Below are positions 15,385-24,417 of a DNA stretch of 47,808 bases, in pieces (position 1 is the stretch's first letter; each line of letters begins with the position of its first letter). Below the pieces are notes generated by a model that saw only the letters and a list, made by a program, of their open reading frames with translations, was not told the DNA's origin and ran no database searches. Both the position numbers and the translations under genes were made by a program. Origin of the DNA: Candidatus Borkfalkia stercoripullorum (GTDB lineage Bacteria > Bacillota > Clostridia > Christensenellales > Borkfalkiaceae); NCBI GenBank assembly GCA_019119395.1, contig DWXC01000025.1:1-47808 (forward strand), written 5' to 3'.

Positions 15385-16551
15385 TCAGTCTATCTGCAGG
15401 TAGAGGGCTTTTAGGTAACTCGTCTCTTCCGCGGTCAGAAGGGCGGGGTGGTCGGGCGCCTGTACCTTCACTTCCAGGCATTTTACCCGACGCCCGCTCG
15501 CGCGCGCCGCTTCCGCCACCGCCCGTTCGAAAAGGGGCAGCGTCATGTAGTGCGAACAAGAACATGTCAAAAGGTATCCGCCCGGCTTTACAAGCTTCAT
15601 GGCGTTCAGGTTCACGTCGCGGTAGCCCCGCGCGGCGTCTTTCACTTCCGCCGCGCTCTTGCAGAAGGCGGGCGGGTCTAATATCACGAAATCAAAGGAG
15701 CGCCCCTGCTTTTTGAAATCGCGCAGCGCCTCGAACGCGTCGGCGCAGAGCGTATCGATGTTTTCGAAGCCGTTGAGCGCCGCGTTTTCGCGCACGTTTT
15801 CGAGCGCGAAGGGTGAAATGTCCACCGCCGTCACCCGCGCGGCGCTTGCGGCGGCGTTGAGGGAAAACCCGCCGCTGTTGCAAAAGCAGTCCAGAACCTC
15901 CCCGCCCTTCGCGTATCTGCGGCATGCGAAGCGGTTTTCCTTCTGGTCGAGGAAGTACCCCGTTTTCTGCCCGCGCTTCACGTCCACCGCCATTTTTATG
16001 CCGTTTTCTTCGATATAAATCTTGTCGGGGACTTCGCCCGAAAGCGTTTCGTTTTTGAGGGGCAGGCCCTCTTTCTGCCGCACCGCGGCGTCCCCGCGCA
16101 TGTAGATGCCCTTGGGCGAAAAGAGTTCGTTCAGGCACTCCGCGATCATGTTTTTGCGCATGTCCACGCCCAAAGAAAGGCATTCCAGCACAAGGTAGTC
16201 GCCGTAGCGGTCGACGACGAGCGCCGGAAGATCGTCCGCCTCGGCAAACACCATGCGGTAACACGAGTCGGAAATGAGTTTTTTCCGCGCCAGGTCTGCC
16301 GCGGCGATGCGCTTCAAGTACAGTTCTTTGCCGTCCTCTTCGCTCGTGCGGATAAATATGCGCACGAGGATCTTGGAAAGGTGGTTGACGTACCCCTTGC
16401 CGACGAACCGACCGTCAAAGGCGCGCACTTCCGCGAGGGAACCGTTTTTGTCCTTCCCTTCGATTTTCTGCACCTCGTTGGCGTACACCCAGCTGTGTCC
16501 GCCGAGGATGCGCTTTTCTTCTCCCTTTTTCAGGTAAACGGTGTAAGGCAT
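15385..16551 (-). CDS. Class I SAM-dependent 23S rRNA methyltransferase, RlmI/RlmK-like
   Basis: 388 residues. An N-terminal PUA domain (about 1-75, LKKGEEKRILGGHSWVYANEV), a middle EEHEE-like domain, and a C-terminal Rossmann methyltransferase with VLDCFCNSGGFSLNAA (SAM site) and FVILDPPAFCKS (catalytic loop). The layout matches the COG1092 m5C1962 methyltransferases. The start at 16551 is preferred: GGAG lies 10 nt upstream and a promoter sits just before it. An ATG 18 codons upstream would fall inside the -35 box. Confidence 0.9.
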   Translation of the reverse strand: MPYTVYLKKGEEKRILGGHSWVYANEVQKIEGKDKNGSLAEVRAFDGRFVGKGYVNHLSKILVRIFIRTSEEDGKELYLKRIAAADLARKKLISDSCYRMVFAEADDLPALVVDRYGDYLVLECLSLGVDMRKNMIAECLNELFSPKGIYMRGDAAVRQKEGLPLKNETLSGEVPDKIYIEENGIKMAVDVKRGQKTGYFLDQKENRFACRRYAKGGEVLDCFCNSGGFSLNAAASAARVTAVDISPFALENVRENAALNGFENIDTLCADAFEALRDFKKQGRSFDFVILDPPAFCKSAAEVKDAARGYRDVNLNAMKLVKPGGYLLTCSCSHYMTLPLFERAVAEAARASGRRVKCLEVKVQAPDHPALLTAEETSYLKALYLQID

Positions 16552-16576
16552 GTCTTTTGCTCCGATGTTTTTTAAG

Positions 16577-16605
16577 ATTATAGCAGAAAACCGCGGCAAA
16601 AGCAA
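16577..16605 (-). promoter_or_regulatory. Promoter of the rRNA methyltransferase gene
   Basis: Minus-strand TTGCTT (16600-16605), 17-bp spacer, TATAAT (16577-16582). It fixes the gene start downstream of the alternative ATG at 16605. Confidence 0.75.
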
Positions 16606-16642
16606 CCCCCCGGGAAGGAAAAACCGCTTTCGGGCGAGGGGC

Positions 16643-16740
16643 TTGACAAAGCTGTATATTTTTTGTAAAATAATAATAATGAGATGAAATTACGACGAAA
16701 GCCGCAATGTCTCGGGGCATATTCCGCAGGGTGCGGAATA
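16643..16740 (+). promoter_or_regulatory. dxs promoter and leader hairpin
   Basis: TTGACA (16643-16648), 17-bp spacer, TAAAAT (16666-16671). The ~87-nt leader holds a perfect 8-bp hairpin, TATTCCGC (16720-16727) with GCGGAATA (16733-16740), 24 nt before the start codon and not followed by T. It could affect mRNA stability or translation; I recognise no known riboswitch. Confidence 0.7.
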
Positions 16741-16764
16741 CAATAGTTATCATCGGGGGCTCGT

Positions 16765-18549
16765 ATGCTGGCAGAGGAGATCAAAAAATACACGAACAAA
16801 CAGCTCGCCGCGCTTGCGGAGGAACTGCGGAGGGAGATCGTCGAAAAGGTAAAGGACTGCGGGGGGCATCTTTCTTCCAATCTCGGCGCGGTGGAACTCA
16901 CCCTCGCCCTGCATAAAGTGTTCGATTTTCCGAAAGACAAACTCATCTTCGACGTCGGGCATCAGAGCTACGCGCACAAACTGATCACGGGCAGGGATCT
17001 TTCCGCGCTCCGCAAAAAGGGCGGCGCGAGCGGCTTCCCCGACCCCGAAGAGAGCGTTTACGACCCCTTCGTCGCGGGGCACAGCGGCACGTCGATCGGC
17101 CTCGGCATCGGTTACTGCGCCGCGCGCGACTTCGCCGGCGGCGGCGAGAAAGTCGTCTGCCTCATCGGTGACGCGTCCCTCGGCAACGGGGCGGCGCTGG
17201 AAAGCATCTTTTCCTCCGAGCAAAAGCCCAAAAATTTCGTCGTCGTGCTCAACGACAACGGCATGTCCATCAACAAAAACAATTCCGCGCTGTTCCGCGC
17301 GATCTCCAAGGCGACCGCAAAAAAACGCTACCGCAAGATCAACTCCTTCTTCTCTAAAAAATTCAAGGAGACGAGCGCTTTCGGCAGAACGCTGCGGCGC
17401 ATCAAATACTCGGTCAAAGGCTGGCTGAACAAAAACTACTTTTTCGAGCGGTGCGGCTTCAAGTACGTCGGCCCCGTCAACGGGCACGACCTTTCCGAAC
17501 TCGTCGCCGTTCTGCAAAACATCAGAAGCATCGAAGACCCCGTCCTTCTGCACGTCGTCACCCAAAAGGGGCGGGGCTATCTTGCCGCCGAAGCAGACCC
17601 TTCCCGCTATCACGGGGTGGGCAAAGACTTTTCTTCGGGCAAAAACACCTTTTCCGAAGCGCTGGGCGAGCACCTCTGCTCCCTCGCGGAGATCGACAAA
17701 AAGATCGTCGCCGTGACCGCCGCGATGACGGACGGCGCGGGGCTGTGCGGGTTTGCGAAAAAATTCCCCGAACGCATTTTCGACGCGGGCATCTGCGAAA
17801 GCTATGCCGTCGCCATGGCGGCGGGCATGGCAAAAGGGGGGGTGAAGCCCGTCGTCTGCATCTATTCCACCTTTTTGCAGCGCGCTTATGACCAGATCGT
17901 GCACGACGTGTGCATATCTTCCCTGCCCGTCCTCTTTTGCGTGGACAGGGCGGGCTTCGTCGGCGCGGACGGAAAGACGCATCAGGGCCTTTTCGACATT
18001 TCCTTTTTGCGCAACATACCCAATCTGTCCGTGTATGCGCCCAAGGACGCGCGCGAACTGCGCGACACGATCGATTTCGCGCTGGAAGAAGGAAGGCCCG
18101 CCGCGGTGCGTTACCCGAACGGCGTCTGCCCCGATCTGGGCGGCACGCAGAAGATCGGTAAAAACTGCCTTTGGGAAGTTTTGTCCGAAGGGGAAACGGT
18201 CGTGCTCGCCTGCGGCGCGCGGGCGGTCGCAAGGGCGGCGGATGCGCAAAAACTGTGCGGGAAGAGCGTCATGCTCGTCAATTGCCGCACGGTGAAGCCG
18301 TTGGACGAAAAACTCCTCCTGTCCGTAAAGGACAGGCAGATATATACCTTCGAAGAGGGCTATGCCGACGGCGGTTTCGGCTCGGCGGTCGCCGAATTTT
18401 ATGCGGAACGGGGGATCCCCGCGCGCCTTCGCATCGTCGGCGCGGAAAACGCGTTCGTCCCGCACGCCGCGGCCGACGAACAGGCGGAATCCGCGGGGCT
18501 GTCCGCCCGCGCCTTCGCCGATATCCTGGAAGGGAAAGAGCATGAATGA
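16765..18549 (+). CDS. dxs: 1-deoxy-D-xylulose-5-phosphate synthase
   Basis: 594 residues. Thiamine-diphosphate enzyme that condenses pyruvate and glyceraldehyde 3-phosphate, the first step of the MEP isoprenoid pathway. Visible motifs: DVGHQSYAHKLITGR, GDASLGNGAALES (ThDP/Mg binding, slightly diverged), NDNGMSINKN, DAGICESYAV with the catalytic Glu, and DRAGFVGADGKTHQG. It overlaps the next gene, a DUF368/PopT lipid-carrier translocase, by 8 nt, which links isoprenoid supply with undecaprenyl-phosphate recycling. The ribosome site is weak (GGGGG). Confidence 0.95.
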   Translation: MLAEEIKKYTNKQLAALAEELRREIVEKVKDCGGHLSSNLGAVELTLALHKVFDFPKDKLIFDVGHQSYAHKLITGRDLSALRKKGGASGFPDPEESVYDPFVAGHSGTSIGLGIGYCAARDFAGGGEKVVCLIGDASLGNGAALESIFSSEQKPKNFVVVLNDNGMSINKNNSALFRAISKATAKKRYRKINSFFSKKFKETSAFGRTLRRIKYSVKGWLNKNYFFERCGFKYVGPVNGHDLSELVAVLQNIRSIEDPVLLHVVTQKGRGYLAAEADPSRYHGVGKDFSSGKNTFSEALGEHLCSLAEIDKKIVAVTAAMTDGAGLCGFAKKFPERIFDAGICESYAVAMAAGMAKGGVKPVVCIYSTFLQRAYDQIVHDVCISSLPVLFCVDRAGFVGADGKTHQGLFDISFLRNIPNLSVYAPKDARELRDTIDFALEEGRPAAVRYPNGVCPDLGGTQKIGKNCLWEVLSEGETVVLACGARAVARAADAQKLCGKSVMLVNCRTVKPLDEKLLLSVKDRQIYTFEEGYADGGFGSAVAEFYAERGIPARLRIVGAENAFVPHAAADEQAESAGLSARAFADILEGKEHE

Positions 18550-19657
18550 AAACGAAGAAATAAAGGAAAAGGCGCCCGCAAACGGGGCCTCTCACGATGC
18601 GCCCGAAAGCGGAGCGGGGCCGCAAAAAAGCGCTCCTGCCGAAAATGCGCCGCAAAAAAGCGCTCCTGCCGAAAATGCGCCGCAAAAAAACGCCGGGCCC
18701 GAATCTCCGCGAGAAGCGGACGCGGCGAAGGCGGACGGCGGGGTCACCGCCGAAAGCCTGCAATATAAGAGCGGCAAAGAGGTCGCCAAGAGCGGGCTTT
18801 TGGGCTTTTTCATCGGGCTTGCCGTCATCGTGCCGGGCATCAGCGGCTCGACCGTCGCGGTCATTTTCAGGCTGTACCGCAAATTCATCTTCGCGATCGG
18901 CAATCTCTTCAAAAAATTCAGGCGGTGCGCGGCTTTCCTTCTGCCCATCGCCGCGGGCATCGCCGTCGGGGTCGCCGCCGGCTTTTTTGCGGTACAAAAA
19001 CTGCTGAACGTCGCGCCGTTTTCGGTCATCGCCCTGTTTGCGGGGCTGATGTTCGGGGCTTTCCCCGCCGTCAAAGACGAGATCAAAAGCGAAACAAAGA
19101 CCGCGGGCCGCATCCTGCTGTTCGCGTTGGGGCTTGCCGTGCCCGTCGCAATCAGCCTCGTCTCCGCGCTGTGTTCTTCGGGCGGGCATTCGCTCGAAAA
19201 CCTGCAATGGTATCACTATATCGCTTTTCTCGCGCTCGGCTACGTCGTCGCCGTCACGCAGATCGTGCCCGGGCTGTCCGCTTCCGCCGTTCTGATGATC
19301 TTCGGGTATTTTTCCCCGCTCGTAGGTTCTGTGCATCTTTCCTATTGGCGGCAGAACCCGCAGATCTTTTTTGTCTACCTCTGCCTTGCAGTCGGCTTTG
19401 CGGCGGGGCTGTTCACCTTCGGCAAAGCGCTGGACAAAATTTTCGAAAAGAAGCGCGTTCCCGCATTTTTTCTCATCGCGGGGCTGTCGCTCGGCTCTGC
19501 CGTGACCATGTTTTTCAACCCCGACGTGTACGAAGTATACAGGGGCTGGGCGGCGGGGCAGCCGTTCGCGGCAGATCTCGCGGTCGGGCTCGCGCTGTTT
19601 GCGGCGGGGCTTGCCGCGGCGTATCTGTTCGTAAGGTACGAACGGAAAAAAAGGTGA
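18542..19657 (+). CDS. popT: DUF368 membrane protein, PopT-like undecaprenyl-phosphate translocase
   Basis: 371 residues with about eight to ten membrane segments and two inverted signature loops, VPGISGSTVA (near 98-107) and VPGLSASAVLMIFG, the hallmark of DUF368. Members of this family (PopT) return undecaprenyl phosphate across the membrane during cell-wall synthesis. The first ~75 residues are a polar cytoplasmic tail holding a near-perfect 10-residue tandem repeat (APQKSAPAEN), a 30-bp DNA repeat at about 18622-18690. The ATG overlaps the dxs stop by 8 nt. Orientation and direction of transport in this organism are inferred. Confidence 0.88.
   Translation: MNENEEIKEKAPANGASHDAPESGAGPQKSAPAENAPQKSAPAENAPQKNAGPESPREADAAKADGGVTAESLQYKSGKEVAKSGLLGFFIGLAVIVPGISGSTVAVIFRLYRKFIFAIGNLFKKFRRCAAFLLPIAAGIAVGVAAGFFAVQKLLNVAPFSVIALFAGLMFGAFPAVKDEIKSETKTAGRILLFALGLAVPVAISLVSALCSSGGHSLENLQWYHYIAFLALGYVVAVTQIVPGLSASAVLMIFGYFSPLVGSVHLSYWRQNPQIFFVYLCLAVGFAAGLFTFGKALDKIFEKKRVPAFFLIAGLSLGSAVTMFFNPDVYEVYRGWAAGQPFAADLAVGLALFAAGLAAAYLFVRYERKKR
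18622..18690 (+). repeat. 30-bp in-frame tandem repeat in the PopT tail
   Basis: A unit of 30 bp, beginning CCGCAAAAAAGCGCTCCTGC, occurs twice in full and a third time in part. It encodes APQKSAPAEN in the cytoplasmic tail. Copy number may vary between strains. Confidence 0.8.
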
Positions 19658-19701
19658 CGCCGTGCCAATCCGCAATAAATTGCATATTTTTTAAGAGATC
19701 G

Positions 19702-19726
19702 AGCGCTCCGCACGGGGCGCTTTTTT
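19702..19726 (+). terminator. Terminator after dxs-popT
   Basis: Stem AGCGCTCC (19702-19709) with GGGGCGCT (19714-19721, one G-T pair), then six T. Confidence 0.8.
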
Positions 19727-19866
19727 GTTTCGATTTCCGAAAAGAAGGACAAAAAAGTGAACGTTTTGCTGTTTTTGCCCCGCCGAAAAAAAATAATTTC
19801 ATAAAGTTTTGCCGAATGCGCAATATATAATATTGAAAAGAGTTCCCTCTTTCCGTGAAAAGATTT

Positions 19867-19920
19867 ATTACAAATTTGTGACAAATTGCGTGAAAATTTT
19901 ATACAATTCGGCGCTATACT
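19867..19920 (+). promoter_or_regulatory. Pho box and promoter of pstS
   Basis: Four successive 11-bp units: ATTACAAATTT (19867-19877), GTGACAAATTG (19878-19888), CGTGAAAATTT (19889-19899), TATACAATTCG (19900-19910). The -10 candidate TATACT (19915-19920) follows. Direct repeats at 11-bp spacing that replace the -35 region are the hallmark of PhoB/PhoP activation. The matching regulator pair is encoded at 26251-28634. Confidence 0.8.
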
Positions 19921-19952
19921 GGAAGCACAAAGAAAGAAGGAGAAAAAGCAAA

Positions 19953-20825
19953 ATGAAGAAGGCTCTTTTGGCAATTTTGTCGCTTGTAATGGCTTGCGGC
20001 ATCGGTTTCGCGGCAGTCGGCTGCGCCGGAGATGAATATGCGGTCAATGTTGCCGGCGGCGGTTCCGGCGAAGGCATCGCAAATGCGAAGTCGGGCACTT
20101 CCGACATGGGCATGGCGTCGAAAAAAGTAGAGGGAGAAGACGCGGAAGGCATCGAAGTTTACGCGATCTGCCAGGACGGCATTGCGGTCGTTGTGCATCC
20201 GAGCAACGAACTCGACAATCTTACCACCGCCCAGCTTAAACAGATCTATACGGGCGAAATTACTACATGGGATCAGGTCGCCGGTGCAACGGCGACGGGC
20301 AACATTGCGATCGGGCACCGTGAAAGCGGTTCGGGTACGCGCGACGCGTTCCTCGAACTCATAGAGATCGAAGATACGACCACGCTTGCCGATGCGGCAA
20401 ATACGGCGAACACGACGGGCGCCATGATGACTTATGTTGCCGGCAACCCCGCGGCGATCGGGTATATTTCGCTCGGCTCGCTCGATGATACGGTCAGCGC
20501 TGTGAAGATCGGCGGCGTGGAAGCCACGGCAGACAACGTGCTCGACGGTTCTTATGCGCTCGCCCGCCCGTTCAACGTAATGTATAAGGCGGAAAACATG
20601 ACCAGCAACGACTTGCTGGCAGATTTCTTCACCTTCTTGAAGAGCAGCCAGGCGCATGATATCATTGTAAAAGAGGGATATGTGAGCGGTCTTTCCGGCG
20701 CTCCCGAGTATAAAGTTCCCGAAACGCTTCCCGAAACGAAGGAGCTCGACATCAGCGGTTCTACGTCGGTACAGCCCTTGATGGCGAAACTTGCGGAAGC
20801 ATATTGCAATCTTTTGAACGCGTAA
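19953..20825 (+). CDS. pstS: Phosphate-binding lipoprotein PstS, apparently circularly permuted
   Basis: 290 residues. Signal peptide with lipobox AVGC (Cys24), so anchored outside the membrane, delivering phosphate to PstCAB. Phosphate-ligand motifs are present: AGGGSGEG (34-41), SDMGMASKK (50-58), HRESGSGTRDAF (122-133). The family's N-terminal motif, GSTSVQPLMAKLAEAY, is missing from the start; instead it lies at the very C-terminus (residues 269-284), and the protein ends six residues later. The order is therefore beta2-onward followed by beta1-alpha1. This could be a true circular permutation or a cut-down tandem duplicate. Confidence 0.88.
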   Translation: MKKALLAILSLVMACGIGFAAVGCAGDEYAVNVAGGGSGEGIANAKSGTSDMGMASKKVEGEDAEGIEVYAICQDGIAVVVHPSNELDNLTTAQLKQIYTGEITTWDQVAGATATGNIAIGHRESGSGTRDAFLELIEIEDTTTLADAANTANTTGAMMTYVAGNPAAIGYISLGSLDDTVSAVKIGGVEATADNVLDGSYALARPFNVMYKAENMTSNDLLADFFTFLKSSQAHDIIVKEGYVSGLSGAPEYKVPETLPETKELDISGSTSVQPLMAKLAEAYCNLLNA

Positions 20826-20851
20826 CGGCAAGCAAAAGATATGAATTGAAT

Positions 20852-20879
20852 AAGGGCGGGTTGGGTTCAGCTCGCCCTT
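20852..20879 (+). terminator. Attenuator-like hairpin between pstS and pstC
   Basis: AAGGGCG (20852-20858) pairs with CGCCCTT (20873-20879), followed by TCT only. A leaky hairpin here would keep PstS more abundant than the membrane parts, as in other pst operons. Confidence 0.5.
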
Positions 20880-20900
20880 TCTACCGTAAAAGGAGCAAAA

Positions 20901-21818
20901 ATGAAAGAGGAGAAAACGATACGGGAAGGCGAAGCGGCAGGAGCCGCCGTTATTCCCGCCGTAAATAAAAAAGCCCTGATCCGCGAATGGGGCATGAAAG
21001 CCGTCTTTATCGTTGCGGCGGCGATCTTCGTCGTCGTCGTGGCGGTCATCTGCATATACCTGTTTGCGCGCGCGGTGCCGACGATCGGCGAGATCGGTTT
21101 CGTTGAGTTTGTTTTTGGCGGCACATGGAATCCCGACGTCGGATATTACGGAGTAGGCTCCCTCATCGTAGGCACAAGCTACGCCACGGCGTGCGCGCTC
21201 GTCGTCGGCGTTCCCATAGGCTTGCTCGTCGCCGTGTTCATGGCGTTTTACTGCCCCAAATGGCTGTATAAGATCATGAAGCCCGTCGTAAATATTTTGG
21301 CGGGCATCCCCTCCATCGTGTACGGTTATTTCGGGTTGGTGGTCATCGTTCCGTTTGTCCGCGAAACGTTCGGCGGCGGCGGTACGAGCCTGCTTGCCAC
21401 GGCGATCGTTTTGGGCATCATGATCCTCCCCACCATCATCAGCATTTCTGAAAACGCCCTCCGCGCTGTTCCGAAGAGTTATTTCGAGGGCGCCGTCGCG
21501 CTCGGGGCGACAAAAGAGCGCGCGATTTTCCGCACGGTGTTTCCCGCGGCGATGTCGGGCATCGTAACATCCGTTATCCTCGCCCTCGGGCGCGCCTTCG
21601 GCGAAACGGCCGCCGTTGTGCTAATTTGCGGCAACCTGGCAAAAATACCCGACAGCTTGCTCGATCCTATCCGCACGCTCTCATCGAACATCGCCACCGA
21701 ACTCGGTTATTCCACGGGGTTGCACCGTGAAGCGCTCATCGCTTGCGCGGTCGTGCTGTTCGTCTTTATTTTGCTCATCACGGTGATCGTCATGCTCCTG
21801 CGCAGGAAAAAGAGGTAA
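20901..21818 (+). CDS. pstC: Phosphate ABC transporter permease PstC
   Basis: 305 residues with six membrane segments and the permease EAA loop seen as SYFEGAVALGATKERAIFRTVFP. LAGIPSIVYGYFGL and LGRAFGETAAV are typical of PstC. It forms the channel with PstA. A polar ~30-residue N-terminal extension precedes the first helix. AAAGGAG precedes the ATG. It is 4 nt from pstA. Confidence 0.96.
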   Translation: MKEEKTIREGEAAGAAVIPAVNKKALIREWGMKAVFIVAAAIFVVVVAVICIYLFARAVPTIGEIGFVEFVFGGTWNPDVGYYGVGSLIVGTSYATACALVVGVPIGLLVAVFMAFYCPKWLYKIMKPVVNILAGIPSIVYGYFGLVVIVPFVRETFGGGGTSLLATAIVLGIMILPTIISISENALRAVPKSYFEGAVALGATKERAIFRTVFPAAMSGIVTSVILALGRAFGETAAVVLICGNLAKIPDSLLDPIRTLSSNIATELGYSTGLHREALIACAVVLFVFILLITVIVMLLRRKKR

Positions 21819-21822
21819 ATTT

Positions 21823-22749
21823 ATGGCAAAAGAACTTGTTTTGAAAGAGGGAGAGGTGGACGCGCGCGGCATCATTCCCATTAACCGCCAAACGTTGAAA
21901 GACAAATTGCGGGCATACGTGAAAAAACCCTTCTCGTTCGCCGCGCTGCTCCTGATCCTTTTGGCGTCTTTGGCGACGGCGGCCATCGTCGTATGGATAC
22001 TCGTGTATGTGTTGATGCAGGGCATTCCCTATTTAAAGCCTTCCATGTTCGAATGGCGGTGGTCGTTCAGCAATATGTCGATGCTCCCTTCTCTCATCAA
22101 TACGCTCGTCATTTCGCTTATATCGATAGCCATAGCGGGCGTGATCGGCGTATTTGCGGCGATCTTCATGGTCGAATACGCTAAATCGACAAATATATTC
22201 GTCAAGATCGTGCGCGTGGCGGCGGAAACGCTTTCGGGCATCCCGTCTATTGTGTTCGGCATCTTCGGCATGGTGTTCTTCGTCGAATTGCTCGGGTGGG
22301 GATATACGCTGCTCGGCGGCGCGTTGACCATGACGATGATGATCTTGCCGCTCATGATGCGCACCACGGAAGAGGCCCTGCTCGCTGTGCCCGATTCCTT
22401 CCGTGAGGGAAGTTACGCTTTGGGTGCGGGGAAACTCAGAACGATTTTCGTCATCATCCTGCCTTCGGCGATCCCCGGCATCGTTTCGGGCGTCATTTTG
22501 GGGCTCGGGCGCGTGGTCGGCGAAACGATGGCGCTCGTCTATACCGCCGGTTCCGCGTTCAATATCCGCTATGCCGCAGGGCCTATGTCGCAGGGTTGTA
22601 CCCTTACCGTATATATGTATTCGCTCATCAACGAGGGCAACAAATATGCGGGGCAGGCTTGGGCGGTCGCGGTGGTGCTGATCGTTCTTGTCGTGATCAT
22701 CAACGGCGCGGCGGAATTTGTGGGCAACAAACTGAAAAAGGAGTACTAA
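21823..22749 (+). CDS. pstA: Phosphate ABC transporter permease PstA
   Basis: 308 residues, six membrane segments, EAA loop SFREGSYALGAGKLRTIFVIILP, and ETLSGIPSIVFGIFGMVFFV, the PstA pattern. It pairs with PstC in the membrane. The extreme N-terminus resembles that of PstC (both have KEG..... then IIP/VIP and a basic stretch), so the two genes look like old duplicates. Its stop codon is 3 nt before pstB. Confidence 0.96.
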   Translation: MAKELVLKEGEVDARGIIPINRQTLKDKLRAYVKKPFSFAALLLILLASLATAAIVVWILVYVLMQGIPYLKPSMFEWRWSFSNMSMLPSLINTLVISLISIAIAGVIGVFAAIFMVEYAKSTNIFVKIVRVAAETLSGIPSIVFGIFGMVFFVELLGWGYTLLGGALTMTMMILPLMMRTTEEALLAVPDSFREGSYALGAGKLRTIFVIILPSAIPGIVSGVILGLGRVVGETMALVYTAGSAFNIRYAAGPMSQGCTLTVYMYSLINEGNKYAGQAWAVAVVLIVLVVIINGAAEFVGNKLKKEY

Positions 22750-22752
22750 ACG

Positions 22753-23529
22753 GTGGAAAACGAAAATACCATAGAACGGGCGGACAAATTCAACGTAAAA
22801 GACCTGAATCTCTATTACGGCAACTTCCACGCCCTCAAAGGCATCTCCATGGACATCAAGGAGAAGGAGATCACCGCGTTCATCGGCCCTTCGGGCTGCG
22901 GCAAATCCACTTTCCTGAAAACGCTCAACCGCATGAACGACCTCATTCCCGACTGTAAGATCACGGGCGAGGTGCTCATCGACGGGGTAGACCTGTACGG
23001 CAAGGTAGACATCAACGTGCTGCGCAAAAGGGTGGGCATGGTGTTCCAAAAGCCCAATCCCTTCCCCATGAGCGTGTACGACAACATCGCCTACGGCCCG
23101 CGCACGCACGGCATCCGAAAAAAAAGCCGGCTCGACGAGATCGTGGAACGCTCTTTGCAGCAGGCCGCCATTTGGGACGAACTCAAAGACAGGCTGAAAA
23201 AATCCGCGCTCGGGCTTTCGGGCGGGCAGCAGCAGCGCCTGTGCATCGCCAGGGCGCTCGCCGTCGAGCCCGAAGTCATCCTCATGGACGAGCCTACGTC
23301 CGCGCTCGACCCTATTTCCACTTCGAAAATAGAGGATCTCGCGCAGGAACTCAAAGACAAATACACCATCGTCATCGTCACGCACAATATGCAGCAGGCG
23401 GCGCGTATTTCGGATAAAACGGCGTTCTTCCTGCTCGGCGACCTCATCGAATACGGCGTGACGGACGACCTTTTCAACCGCCCCAAGGATAAAAGGACGG
23501 AAGACTATATCACAGGGAGATTCGGCTGA
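22753..23529 (+). CDS. pstB: Phosphate ABC transporter ATP-binding protein PstB
   Basis: 258 residues from a GTG start with AAAGGAG upstream, inside the end of pstA. Walker [10 protein letters not shown], the signature [16 protein letters not shown], Walker [14 protein letters not shown], and the switch His in [13 protein letters not shown]. It powers phosphate import through PstCA. The first ~14 residues are extra relative to many PstB proteins. phoU follows after 1 nt. Confidence 0.97.
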   Translation: MENENTIERADKFNVKDLNLYYGNFHALKGISMDIKEKEITAFIGPSGCGKSTFLKTLNRMNDLIPDCKITGEVLIDGVDLYGKVDINVLRKRVGMVFQKPNPFPMSVYDNIAYGPRTHGIRKKSRLDEIVERSLQQAAIWDELKDRLKKSALGLSGGQQQRLCIARALAVEPEVILMDEPTSALDPISTSKIEDLAQELKDKYTIVIVTHNMQQAARISDKTAFFLLGDLIEYGVTDDLFNRPKDKRTEDYITGRFG

Positions 23530-23530
23530 T

Positions 23531-24193
23531 ATGACAAGGAAACAATTCGACGAACAGCTCGCCGAGCTCAAAGACGAGCTCATCGAAATGGGAAATCTGA
23601 ACTGCAAGGCGATCGACGACGCCGTCGGCGCTCTGGAGCGGCAGGACACCGAACTTGCCAAAAAGACCAAAGCAGTCGAAACGCTCGTGGACGAAAAGGA
23701 AATGGAGATCGAAAGGCTATGCCTGAAAATCATTTTGAAGCAGCAGCCCGTCGCCAGCGATTTGCTGTTCGTCACCAGCGCGATGAAGATGATCACGGAC
23801 ATGGAGCGCATCGCCGACCAGGCGGTGGACATATCCGACCTCGTCATCAAAATGAGCAAACTGCCCTATGCGGATCACCTTGCCGAAATTTCCGACATGG
23901 CGGAAAAGGTGCGCGACATGGTTAAAAAAGCGGCGGAGTCTTTCGTGGAGCGCAACTGCGACAAGGCGAAGGAAGTGTGCCGCGCGGACGACGCCGTGGA
24001 CGATTTGTTCGAAGTCATCAAGGGCAAAGTGACGGGCGTCGTTCATAAGGACATCGACGAAGACGCCAACGGCGAACAGGCGCTCGACCTTTTAATGATC
24101 GCAAAGTATCTCGAAAAGATCGGCGACCACGCTTCCAATATCGCGGAATGGGTCATCTTCTCCGTCACGGGCGAGCATAAAAAGCTCAACTAA
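23531..24193 (+). CDS. phoU: Phosphate signalling regulator PhoU
   Basis: 220 residues, two three-helix PhoU bundles. It begins TRKQFDEQLAELKDELIEMG, as usual, and the second half carries AKYLEKIGDHASNIAEWVIF, a family landmark with metal-binding acidic residues. PhoU links PstSCAB transport state to the PhoR kinase and limits uptake. It is the last gene of pstSCAB-phoU, and a terminator follows within 15 nt. Confidence 0.95.
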   Translation: MTRKQFDEQLAELKDELIEMGNLNCKAIDDAVGALERQDTELAKKTKAVETLVDEKEMEIERLCLKIILKQQPVASDLLFVTSAMKMITDMERIADQAVDISDLVIKMSKLPYADHLAEISDMAEKVRDMVKKAAESFVERNCDKAKEVCRADDAVDDLFEVIKGKVTGVVHKDIDEDANGEQALDLLMIAKYLEKIGDHASNIAEWVIFSVTGEHKKLN

Positions 24194-24207
24194 AACAAAA
24201 GCCGCAA

Positions 24208-24236
24208 AAAATGCGCCGTAAAAAACGGCGCATTTT
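24208..24236 (+). terminator. Terminator of the pst operon
   Basis: AAAATGCGCCGT (24208-24219) with ACGGCGCATTTT (24225-24236). The rest of the gap 24237-24417 shows nothing recognisable. Confidence 0.8.
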
Positions 24237-24417
24237 GAATGTGAAGGGCGTTTCGTCAGGTAAAATCAAAAAGCGCAACATATTGCTTGTTTCGGCGCGG
24301 CGGGAGAGGGCGGCGTCCCCGCGGACGGTTATTTTATGCGCAATATCCTGCGGAACGGGCGGCCGACGGGTACGGTTTGTAAAAATTTTTTACGTTTTTG
24401 ACAATCTCGTGAAAAAT

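Noticed and set aside
16750-18543. 597-residue open frame on the minus strand across dxs
   Set aside because: It is the antisense shadow of dxs in a GC-rich genome. The translation has no recognisable fold, while the plus strand is clearly DXS.
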